8,776 nucleotides of DNA from assembly GCA_964560875.1 (NCBI GenBank), contig CAZLMW010000201.1, forward strand, positions 1 to 8,776, read 5' to 3'. The position numbers were made by a program, and so were the translations under genes. The DNA comes from CAZLMW01 sp964560875 (lineage in GTDB: Bacteria > Myxococcota_A > UBA9042). Every line of letters begins with the position of its first letter. The stretch's first letter is position 1. Below the pieces are notes generated by a model that had not been told where the DNA came from, searched no databases, and saw only the letters and a list, made by a program, of their open reading frames with translations. Shown piece after piece: positions 1-6,245 of the stretch.

Positions 1-51
1 GGGTGTGATCGGCCCGGACAGCGACAGCTGACCGGGTAAAAGATCACACCC
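1..51. repeat. Long interrupted inverted repeat (hairpin) downstream of the DUF3604 gene
   Basis: GGGTGTGATC at 1-10 is the exact reverse complement of GATCACACCC at 42-51. Inside it, CCCGG (13-17) pairs with CCGGG (32-36), leaving a 14-nt loop that contains the palindrome CAGCTG. The outer arm starts at the first base of the window, so the stem may extend further left. A second small palindrome, GTTATAAC, follows at 55-62. The structure lies just past the stop codon of the minus-strand DUF3604 gene, so it could act as a transcription terminator or 3' stabilising hairpin. It lacks a T-run after the stem in either direction, so a canonical intrinsic terminator is not supported. It could also be the end of a small repeated element or an operator. 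The pairing is seen directly; the role is unknown. Confidence 0.55.
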
Positions 52-73
52 CCGGTTATAACGCAGTGGCTCG

Positions 74-2059
74 CTATGGGCTCCAGATGGGGGAGCTCCA
101 GGCACGTTGGCGGACGGTCTTGGGGATCTTGGCGGACTTGCAGGCCTCGGGGCGGTCCTTTTCGGGCAGCGAGTTGCATTCGCGCGTGCTCCAGCGACAC
201 GACGGCTGTTCGATGACGCGGGCGTACCACAAGGCGCGCTGGCCGGGCTCCCAGGTCGTGTCTTCGTAGACCGCGCAGAGCTTTTCGACGCCGGCCGCGG
301 ACGGTTTGCATGTCTTGGCATCGGCGGTTGCCTTCGGGTCGTATTTGCCGGCGATATCGAAGACCTTGCTATGTCCCTTGCCGTCCTTGTCGACCCAGCC
401 CTTGATCAGCTGCAGGTGCGACAGCTTCGTGCCGGGGTTTTCGCTCGTCCCTGCGTCCCCTTCGGCCCAGACGGCGAACGTCGGCAACGTGGCACCGGAC
501 GGTGGTGCTTTCATCGACGAACCCATCGGTACGCCCGCGTCGTCCGCCTTGGCGAGCTTGTCCGCGTCGCCGCACATGGCCTTGTCGTAGCCCCACCCGC
601 CGAACATGCGAATCCGGATCCGGGGTCCGCTGGTCGCGAACGTCTCCCGCCGCGAAAGCGCCTCGAAGATGGCGTCGCGCGAATTCTCCACGGCCCAAAC
701 ACCGGCCAGACCGCCAGGGTTGTTGATGACGCCGTCGTGTGTGGATGTGCCCTCGAACGCCAGCCGCTTATCGGGTGAGTCGTCGGCGACACCGACGTGG
801 CCAGGAAAACCCGCGCTGGAAACGTGCCCGGGGGTCGCGTTGTGGGTGTCGGTGGCCGCAACGAGCCCGAAGCGATACGGGTTGACGCCGATGCGCGCCG
901 ACTCCTTGAGGCCTTCGACGAGGGCGGGTCGGATGAAATCGAGGCGATGCACGCAGCCGTGCAGACGCATCCCGAAGACGCCGGGCTTGTCCTCTTCGCA
1001 CTGTTCGTCGTCGGCGGGACGCTGCTTTTCGAACGCGCACATCGGGTCGTGGGCGACGGTCTTGTCCATCCCGTTGCGGCACTCCATGTCGCCTTTGTGC
1101 TGGAACATCTCGACGAGCGGCTCGACCCGGGAGCGGAGTCCGGCGTTGCTCGCCTGTTTGGCCTTGCCGGTGGCGCCGTCGTAGCGCGGGATGAAGTAGT
1201 GGCCGTTGCTCAGGTTGGAGTTGTGGCCGATGGACAGCGCGTCACAGCCCTTGCCGTCGCGGGCACACGCCTTGTCGAGCGCGCGCCACAGCTGCCATTC
1301 GGTCGTCGCCTCGAAGAACGTGATGGGGAGTTCGGGCACGTCGGCGTTGCGGAAGATGACGTTGCGATGCATGTTCGAGACGCCGCGCGTGTTGGTGTAC
1401 TCGTAGGCGATGAAGCTGGTGAACTTGCAGGCCTCGGTGCGGTCGTAGGTCGCCTCGGCCGCGTCCTGCATCGCTTTCCAGCGCGTCCTGGCCATGGCGG
1501 CGCGGGCCTTGTCGTCGGCGAGGTCATCGGGGCGCTTGGGTTTGAAGCTGCTCAAGAACACGCCGAAGTCGAACGCCCCGTCCTCGGCGAGCGCCTTGGG
1601 ATCGCGGTACTTCTTGCAGCGCGCAGAGTCGTATCCGGCGCTGCCCGGGGTCATGCACAACCCGATCTCGCCGAGGAATTCCCCATGGTCGGTGATGGCA
1701 GCGAAGTCGAGCGGTCGACCGAGCTTCGCGATGCGCTTGGAGGTGCCGTCCTTGCCGACCGGTGCGAGGTGAATGTCGCCCCCGCGCGCGAACTCGAGGG
1801 CCTTCTTGGGGTCGGCGACGGTGCCGTACGAGCGCGCGTCGAACGAAAACGACGTGTGGCTATGCAGCTCGCCGAATAGCGCGAGGCGTCGCTCGGTCCG
1901 GTGGCCACAAACAGCGCGTGATTCGGTGTAAGCGAGCTCGTGGGCCGCGGCCGAATCTTCCGCGTCCTTGGTAGCTTCGGGATCCTCGCCGCACCCGGCC
2001 ATCGCGACCAACACGACGACGCACGCCGTCCACGCCCATGACCCACCTGTTTTACCCAT
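74..2059 (-). CDS. DUF3604 domain lipoprotein (PHP-like putative metal-dependent hydrolase)
   Basis: A 661-residue exported lipoprotein of the DUF3604 family, a poorly characterised group with PHP-like metal motifs; the substrate is unknown. From the chosen ATG the N-terminus is a short charged start, a hydrophobic stretch (residues 9-20) and a lipobox ending in Ala-Gly-Cys23, followed by an acidic spacer. The family core starts at GELHSHTSFSFDA (63-75), with His66 and His68 as likely metal ligands. It continues with TDHGEF (123-128), GHNSNLSNG (278-286), the VEMFQHKGDMEC block (316-327) and TDTHNATPGH (403-412). The C-terminal part (from about 480) looks like the beta-rich end of the family. 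Sixteen Cys follow Cys23, an even number that fits disulfides outside the cytoplasm. The reading frame stays open further upstream (ATGs at 2101 and 2323), but only the start at 2059 puts a signal peptide at the N-terminus; AGGGA lies 11 nt upstream. It is divergent from the HAD gene, with 88 nt between the chosen starts. The family call is firm, the biochemical role is not. Confidence 0.92.
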   Translation of the reverse strand: MGKTGGSWAWTACVVVLVAMAGCGEDPEATKDAEDSAAAHELAYTESRAVCGHRTERRLALFGELHSHTSFSFDARSYGTVADPKKALEFARGGDIHLAPVGKDGTSKRIAKLGRPLDFAAITDHGEFLGEIGLCMTPGSAGYDSARCKKYRDPKALAEDGAFDFGVFLSSFKPKRPDDLADDKARAAMARTRWKAMQDAAEATYDRTEACKFTSFIAYEYTNTRGVSNMHRNVIFRNADVPELPITFFEATTEWQLWRALDKACARDGKGCDALSIGHNSNLSNGHYFIPRYDGATGKAKQASNAGLRSRVEPLVEMFQHKGDMECRNGMDKTVAHDPMCAFEKQRPADDEQCEEDKPGVFGMRLHGCVHRLDFIRPALVEGLKESARIGVNPYRFGLVAATDTHNATPGHVSSAGFPGHVGVADDSPDKRLAFEGTSTHDGVINNPGGLAGVWAVENSRDAIFEALSRRETFATSGPRIRIRMFGGWGYDKAMCGDADKLAKADDAGVPMGSSMKAPPSGATLPTFAVWAEGDAGTSENPGTKLSHLQLIKGWVDKDGKGHSKVFDIAGKYDPKATADAKTCKPSAAGVEKLCAVYEDTTWEPGQRALWYARVIEQPSCRWSTRECNSLPEKDRPEACKSAKIPKTVRQRAWSSPIWSP

Positions 2060-2147
2060 CGCCGCACCGTTCCCTGCCTGTGTTCGCGCCCGACGATACA
2101 TGGCACGCTGCCCGCCCGCGAGCCCAACACAACGACCACGAGCCGCC
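2060..2147. promoter_or_regulatory. Divergent intergenic region between the DUF3604 and HAD genes
   Basis: These 88 nt separate two divergently oriented starts, so both promoters must lie here or overlap the gene ends. The only relatively AT-rich spot is around 2094-2102 (GATACATGG), which could serve as a -10-like element for the plus-strand gene. No convincing -35/-10 pair with normal spacing is visible on either strand. The call rests on gene layout, not on recognised boxes. Confidence 0.35.
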
Positions 2148-2984
2148 ATGACAAAGCCCGTCCTGCAGCCCCTCGCCACGATGCCTGTCGACGTTGTGCG
2201 CCGCTTGAAATGGCTGCTCTGCGATATCGACGACACGGTCACAACCGATGGCCGTCTGCCCGCCGCGAGCCTCCTGGCCATGGAGCGCTTGCAGGCAGCC
2301 GGCATCACGGTCATCCCGATCACTGGACGCCCCGCCGGTTGGTGCGATCACATCGCTCGCATGTGGCCTGTGGACGCGGTTGTCGGCGAAAACGGCGCGC
2401 TCTATTTCCGCTACGACGAGGCGTCCAAGACGATGATCCGCCGCTTCTGTATCCCCGATGCGCAGCGTGCCGACGATCGATCGCGCCTCGACGAGCTCCG
2501 CGAGCGCATCCTGGCCGAGATTCCAGGCACCGGCGTCGCGTCCGACCAGCCGTACCGCGAAGCTGACCTCGCCATCGACTTCTGCGAAGACGTCCCTGCC
2601 CTTCCGCGCGAGCAGATCGCCAAGATCGCCGCCATGTTCGAAGCGGCCGGCGCCCACGCCAAGATCAGCAGCATCCACGTCAACGGCTGGTACGGCGACT
2701 ACGACAAGCTCTCGATGACGCGACGCCTTTTCGCCGACGAGTATGGCCTCGACCTCGCCGACATCGCCGAAAACGTCGTGTTCGCCGGGGATTCGCCCAA
2801 CGACGCGCCGATGTTCGGCTTCTTTCCCTACGCAGTCGGCGTGGCCAACGTGCTCGATTTCCGCGCCGACCTTGCCCACGCGCCAGCTTTTGTGACCAAT
2901 GGACGCAGCGGCGATGGCTTCCAGGAGCTTGCCGGCCACGTCCTTCACGTTCTTTCGTTGTCACGTTCGGGCCAGAATCTCTAG
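2148..2984 (+). CDS. HAD-IIB (Cof-like) family phosphatase
   Basis: A 278-residue cytoplasmic haloacid-dehalogenase-superfamily enzyme, expected to hydrolyse a small phosphorylated metabolite such as a sugar phosphate with Mg2+. All four HAD motifs are present. Motif I is DIDDT (26-30), with Asp26 the nucleophile and Asp28 the acid/base. Motif II is TGR (59-61), motif III is Lys187 in YDKLSM, and motif IV is GDSPND (214-219). The GENGA segment (80-84) and the insertion between motifs II and III are typical of the IIB (C2 cap) subfamily, which also holds sucrose-phosphate, trehalose-phosphate and mannosyl-3-phosphoglycerate phosphatases. The sequence alone does not choose among these. The start at 2148 is uncertain: ATGs at 2100 and 2181 are in frame and none has a clear Shine-Dalgarno. 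It is followed after 34 nt by the somatomedin-B lipoprotein gene on the same strand and may be co-transcribed with it, though no functional link is evident. Confidence 0.92.
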   Translation: MTKPVLQPLATMPVDVVRRLKWLLCDIDDTVTTDGRLPAASLLAMERLQAAGITVIPITGRPAGWCDHIARMWPVDAVVGENGALYFRYDEASKTMIRRFCIPDAQRADDRSRLDELRERILAEIPGTGVASDQPYREADLAIDFCEDVPALPREQIAKIAAMFEAAGAHAKISSIHVNGWYGDYDKLSMTRRLFADEYGLDLADIAENVVFAGDSPNDAPMFGFFPYAVGVANVLDFRADLAHAPAFVTNGRSGDGFQELAGHVLHVLSLSRSGQNL

Positions 2985-3018
2985 GCTCCCTCGTCCGCCC
3001 CGATGGCGTGGAGCGCAT

Positions 3019-4383
3019 ATGCACCGTCAACCTCTCCAAAACTGGCTCGTCATCGCCGCGGCGTTCGTTGTCGCGATCGGCTGCGGCACGGCGGACACAA
3101 GCGGCGGCCCCATCTTTACGGGCGGCGGTGGCAGCAAGGCCAACGACGCGGGATCCACCGACGTAAGCGGATCGTCCACATCTGGCGGTTCATCGTCGGG
3201 CGCCTCGTCAACTTCGGGCGGATCATCGACATCGGGTGGATCATCGACGTCGAGCGGTTCCTCGTCGGGCGCAGCTTCGTCGTCATCGGGCAGCACATCG
3301 TCATCGGGCGCCGGATCTTCGACCTCGGGGGCGTCGTCGTCGTCGTCGTCGGGCGCGGGTTCGTCGACGTCGGGAGCGAACACATCCTCGTCCAGCTCCG
3401 GCGCTTCGGGCTCCTCTACGAGCTCTTCGTCATCGGGCAGCACATCGTCATCGGGCGCGGGTTCTTCGACGTCCAGCGGCGCATCGTCGTCGTCGTCCGG
3501 TTCATCGTCTTCATCGAGCGGCTCAACGTCGTCATCGGGCGGCTCAACTTCGTCGTCATCGAGCTCCGGCGGTTCGACCTCGTCGTCGTCCAGCTCGGGC
3601 ACATCGTCGTCCACATCGAGTTCGGGTTCGTCATCCACATCAAGCTCAGGCGCATCGTCGTCCACGTCGAGCTCAGGCGCGTCGTCGTCCACATCAAGTT
3701 CGGGCGCGTCGTCGTCCACGTCGAGTTCGGGGGCGTCGTCGTCCACGTCGAGTTCGGGGGCGTCGTCTTCATCGTCGAGTTCGGGCGGATCGTCGACGAG
3801 CTCCAGCGGATCGGGGTCGTCGTCGGGCGGCACGACGAATCACAGCTGCCAGGGCAAGTGCGGCAGCTACGTCAAGAACGCCAAGTGCCAGTGCGACAAG
3901 AACTGCGCCAAGTACAAGGACTGCTGCAGCGACTACACGAAGGTGTGCACCAACCCGGTGCTCGACCCGCTGATCAAGTGCGCCAACGACAAGTGCAAGT
4001 CGCAGTATGACAAGTGCGTCAAGGACGCGACCTGCAAGAAGGTGATCGAGTGCGCGGCCAAGTGTTCGACGTACACATGCATGACCCAGTGCGCGTGGGG
4101 CAAGTGGAACAAGGCGGTCAATGACATCGGCAACTGCATGTCGAGCAAGGGTTGCCTGTCCGGCGGCTCATCGTCCGGTGGCTGGGGCGGATCATCGGGC
4201 GGCGGCGGCAGCGGCGGTTCGTCGACAAGCAGCGGTGGTGGCAGCAGCGGTGGTTCATCGTCGAGCAGTGGCGGAAACACGCAGCCCAAGCCCTGTAAGA
4301 AGCTGTCGGACTGCAAATTCGGCCAGGTGTGCTGCAAGAAAAATGGCACCCAAACCTGCCTCAAGGCCGGCGACTGCTGGTAG
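3019..4383 (+). CDS. Surface lipoprotein with Ser/Gly stalk, somatomedin-B domain and two further Cys-rich modules
   Basis: A 454-residue lipoprotein with modular, eukaryote-like architecture. Residues 1-22 are a lipoprotein signal ending in the lipobox Ala-Ile-Gly-Cys22. Residues 50-271 form a stalk of Ser, Gly, Ala and Thr with a single Asn. Residues 277-310 carry eight Cys spaced C-x3-C-x8-C-x-C-x3-C-x5-CC-x6-C, including CQCDKNC and DCCSDY. This is the somatomedin-B (SMB) signature and differs from human vitronectin (x9 in the second gap) by one residue. Residues 321-379 hold ten Cys in a probably helical domain I do not recognise. Residues 381-420 are a second Gly/Ser linker containing one Trp. 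The C-terminus (426-453) has six Cys with a CC pair, like a small knottin or WAP-like module. SMB domains in animals bind proteins such as PAI-1; the bacterial partner is unknown, and adhesion or cell-surface display is an inference. The ATG at 3019 has GGAG 5 nt upstream; the in-frame ATG at 2899 lies within the HAD gene and would bury the signal. Confidence 0.92.
   Translation: MHRQPLQNWLVIAAAFVVAIGCGTADTSGGPIFTGGGGSKANDAGSTDVSGSSTSGGSSSGASSTSGGSSTSGGSSTSSGSSSGAASSSSGSTSSSGAGSSTSGASSSSSSGAGSSTSGANTSSSSSGASGSSTSSSSSGSTSSSGAGSSTSSGASSSSSGSSSSSSGSTSSSGGSTSSSSSSGGSTSSSSSSGTSSSTSSSGSSSTSSSGASSSTSSSGASSSTSSSGASSSTSSSGASSSTSSSGASSSSSSSGGSSTSSSGSGSSSGGTTNHSCQGKCGSYVKNAKCQCDKNCAKYKDCCSDYTKVCTNPVLDPLIKCANDKCKSQYDKCVKDATCKKVIECAAKCSTYTCMTQCAWGKWNKAVNDIGNCMSSKGCLSGGSSSGGWGGSSGGGGSGGSSTSSGGGSSGGSSSSSGGNTQPKPCKKLSDCKFGQVCCKKNGTQTCLKAGDCW
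3166..3831 (+). repeat. Low-complexity Ser/Gly stalk coding region
   Basis: About 666 nt encode roughly 222 residues restricted to Ser, Gly, Ala and Thr, apart from one Asn. TCG is the dominant Ser codon, mixed with TCA, TCC, AGC and AGT, so the DNA is less uniform than the protein. The tract works as a flexible, extended spacer lifting the Cys-rich domains away from the membrane anchor; this is an inference from composition and position. The biased codons also keep several other frames open on both strands, giving spurious acidic or Val-rich ORFs. Confidence 0.9.
3604..3789 (+). repeat. 27-bp tandem repeat within the Ser/Gly stalk
   Basis: The last part of the stalk resolves into a 9-residue unit, SSSTSSSGA. 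From 3628 to 3789 there are six copies of 27 bp. The last is diverged to SSSSSSSGG, and copies at 3709-3735 and 3736-3762 are identical at the DNA level. An earlier, slightly shorter copy starts at 3604. Third-position differences (ACA/ACG, AGC/AGT, TCA/TCG, GGC/GGG) show that the older copies have diverged. The unit is a multiple of three, so copy-number change would alter stalk length without frameshift. Confidence 0.88.
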
Positions 4384-4497
4384 CCCAACCCGCCCGACAA
4401 AGCCACGACGGGCCCACACACCCCAACGGCGCGATTGCTGCTGTCAGCGCGTTGATTTGCTGCTACCTTCCGCGGCGCGCAGGACAGGAGCAGCTTC
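4384..4497 (+). promoter_or_regulatory. Probable promoter/leader of the ALDH-dipeptidase-aldolase run, with a direct repeat
   Basis: This 114-nt gap is the largest on the plus strand and precedes the three-gene run. It holds a weak GCCCG/CGGGC hairpin (4392-4396 with 4409-4413) without a T-run, too poor to call a terminator. It also has a direct repeat of TTGCTGCT at 4435-4442 and 4457-4464, spaced 22 bp, i.e. about two helical turns, which could be a regulator site. AGGAG at 4486-4490 sits 7 nt before the ALDH ATG and is a good ribosome binding site. No -10/-35 pair with standard spacing was recognised. The promoter call follows from gene layout. Confidence 0.35.
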
Positions 4498-6204
4498 ATG
4501 GCGTCACCGAAATTCCCTGAGCCGCCGGCCGCGATGGCCCCCACTCCCATCGCCGAGGTCGACGCGGCGATCGCGCGGCTCTCCGATAACAAAGAACGCT
4601 GGGTCAAGACCGGCATCCCCGAGCGGATTCGCCTGCTCAAGCGCATGATGAAAGCGCTGCGGGAGATCGCTGATAGCTGGGCCACCGCGACCAATCGCAA
4701 GCGCGCGCTACCCAACAACGAGGCCGCCGGCGCCGAGCCGTGGCTGACCGAAATCGTGCCGACGATGCGCAATGTGCGGTTGTTGCTGCATGCCTTGGAA
4801 GCGGGTGGTCAGCCCAAGCTGCCGAAGGTCTGGTCACGCGAAGGTGGCCAGCAAGTGGCCAAGGTGTTCCCGGCCGATTCGTTCGACGTCGCGCTGTTCA
4901 CCGGCATCACCGGCGAGATCTGGATGGAGCCCGGCCAGCCGGCGACCCAGGGCGAGATCTACCGGGCCAAGGACCGAGGTGAGTTCGGCGAGGGTGGCAT
5001 CGGCCTGGTGCTCGGCGCGGGCAACGTGGGCTCGATCCTGCCGACCGACGCGCTCTACAAGCTCTTCGTGGAAGACGAAGTCGTCATCATCAAGACCAAC
5101 CCGGTCAACGACTACCTCGGACCAAGCTGGGAAGCGATGCTCAAGCCGCTCATCGACGAGGGCTTTGCGGCGATCGTTCACGGCGGCGCCGAGGTCGGCA
5201 TTCACCTGTGCAACCACGACGATGTCGGCACGATTCACATCACCGGCAGCGACCGCACCTACGACGCGATCGTCTGGGGTGTGGGCGACGACGTCGAGGA
5301 GCGAAAGGCCGCCAACAACCCCAGGAACCCGCGCCCCGTGAGCGCCGAGCTTGGCTGTGTGACGCCTGTTTTCGTGGTTCCCGGCGACTGGTCCGAGTCC
5401 GATATTCGCTACCACGCGCGCGGCATCGCCTCGATGGTGACCAACAACGCGAGCTTCAACTGCGTGGCCGCCAAGGCGCTCGTCACGGCGACCGGTTGGA
5501 AGCAGCGCGACGCATTCCTCGCCGCATTCCGCGAAGAGCTCGCCGCCGTTCCGGCCCGCAAGGCTTATTACCCCGGCGCCGAAGACCGCTACCAGGCGTT
5601 CCTCGACAGCTACCCCAACGCCGAAAAGCTGGGCGATGACGCCGAGGGCGTGGTGCCATGGACGATCATCCCCGACGTCAAACCGACCAGGGATGAGTAC
5701 GCGCTGTGCAACGAGGCGTTCTGTGGCGTCATCGCGGACGTCACCATCGACGCGGCCAACGCTTCGGAATTCCTCGACAAGATCGTGACGTTTGGCAACG
5801 ACGTGATCTGGGGCACGCTCAGCTGCACGCTGATCATCGACGGCAAGACCGAAAAGCGCCTCAAGAGCCAGTTTGAGCGCACCATCGCCGAGCTGCGCTA
5901 CGGCGGCGTGGCCATCAACGTCTTCTCCGGCTTCATCTTCGCGATGGCGACCCCGACCTGGGGCGCGTACCCGGGCCACTCGACGGCCGACATTCGTTCG
6001 GGCGCCGGCGTCGTCCACAACGCGTACCTGCTCGACCACCCGCAGCGCTCCATCGTCCGCGCGCCGTTCCGCATCCGACCGACACCGGTCTGGTTCGAAG
6101 GCCATCCGCAGGCGCTCGCGATCGGCAAGCTGATCCTCGACCTCGAGATGAAGCGCAGCTGGTTCAAGGTGCCCAAGGTCGCCGCCCTCGCCCTCGCGAG
6201 CTGA
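4498..6204 (+). CDS. Aldehyde dehydrogenase family protein (NAD(P)+-dependent)
   Basis: A 568-residue aldehyde dehydrogenase-superfamily enzyme, expected to oxidise an aldehyde to a carboxylate with NAD(P)+ in the cytoplasm. Visible landmarks, in order, are a GAGNVGS cofactor-binding turn (173-179), Lys199 in VVIIKTNP (the usual cofactor-ribose Lys position), HITGS (247-251), the general-base Glu284 in ELGC, and the catalytic Cys322 in SFNCVAAKAL. EAFCGV around residues 413-418 replaces the usual EEIFGPV. Having both Glu284 and Cys322 favours a hydrolytic over a CoA-acylating enzyme. It is longer than the ~500-residue norm and lacks the canonical PWNFP motif, so it belongs to a divergent subfamily of unknown substrate. 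The start is well supported by AGGAG 7 nt upstream. The gene is followed by the dipeptidase gene after 37 nt. It could oxidise an aldehyde released by the downstream aldolase-like enzyme, but this is only inferred from context. Confidence 0.94.
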   Translation: MASPKFPEPPAAMAPTPIAEVDAAIARLSDNKERWVKTGIPERIRLLKRMMKALREIADSWATATNRKRALPNNEAAGAEPWLTEIVPTMRNVRLLLHALEAGGQPKLPKVWSREGGQQVAKVFPADSFDVALFTGITGEIWMEPGQPATQGEIYRAKDRGEFGEGGIGLVLGAGNVGSILPTDALYKLFVEDEVVIIKTNPVNDYLGPSWEAMLKPLIDEGFAAIVHGGAEVGIHLCNHDDVGTIHITGSDRTYDAIVWGVGDDVEERKAANNPRNPRPVSAELGCVTPVFVVPGDWSESDIRYHARGIASMVTNNASFNCVAAKALVTATGWKQRDAFLAAFREELAAVPARKAYYPGAEDRYQAFLDSYPNAEKLGDDAEGVVPWTIIPDVKPTRDEYALCNEAFCGVIADVTIDAANASEFLDKIVTFGNDVIWGTLSCTLIIDGKTEKRLKSQFERTIAELRYGGVAINVFSGFIFAMATPTWGAYPGHSTADIRSGAGVVHNAYLLDHPQRSIVRAPFRIRPTPVWFEGHPQALAIGKLILDLEMKRSWFKVPKVAALALAS

Positions 6205-6221
6205 ATCCCGCCGGAGCAACC

Positions 6222-6245
6222 ATGATTGCCGACCTGAAACGATGA
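6222..6245 (+). other. Possible 7-codon leader ORF overlapping the dipeptidase start
   Basis: An ATG at 6222, preceded by GGAG (6213-6216) at 5 nt spacing, opens a 7-codon ORF (MIADLKR) whose TGA overlaps the dipeptidase ATG in an ATGA junction (6242-6245). The only good Shine-Dalgarno in the gap is therefore placed for the mini-ORF. The dipeptidase start lies about 25 nt from it and may depend on ribosomes ending at the overlap. It may equally be chance, or a frameshifted former N-terminus of the dipeptidase. Confidence 0.3.

Noticed and set aside
797..1879. A 360-codon plus-strand ORF antisense to the DUF3604 gene
   Set aside because: The opposite strand encodes conserved DUF3604 motifs over the same span. 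The antisense ORF has no domain and reflects high GC.
2060..2323. N-terminal extension of the DUF3604 protein up to 2323
   Set aside because: It would place the lipoprotein signal internally and overlap the HAD gene's catalytic motif I on the other strand.
3027..3833. A 268-codon minus-strand ORF rich in Asp, Glu and Pro, and a Val-rich plus-strand frame, across the Ser/Gly stalk
   Set aside because: Both are by-products of TCG-rich Ser codons, which leave stops out of most frames. The sense frame has a lipoprotein signal and three Cys-rich domains, and neither alternative has a recognisable domain.
4392..4413. Intrinsic terminator after the SMB lipoprotein gene
   Set aside because: A 5-bp stem with a 12-nt loop and no T-run is too weak to call.
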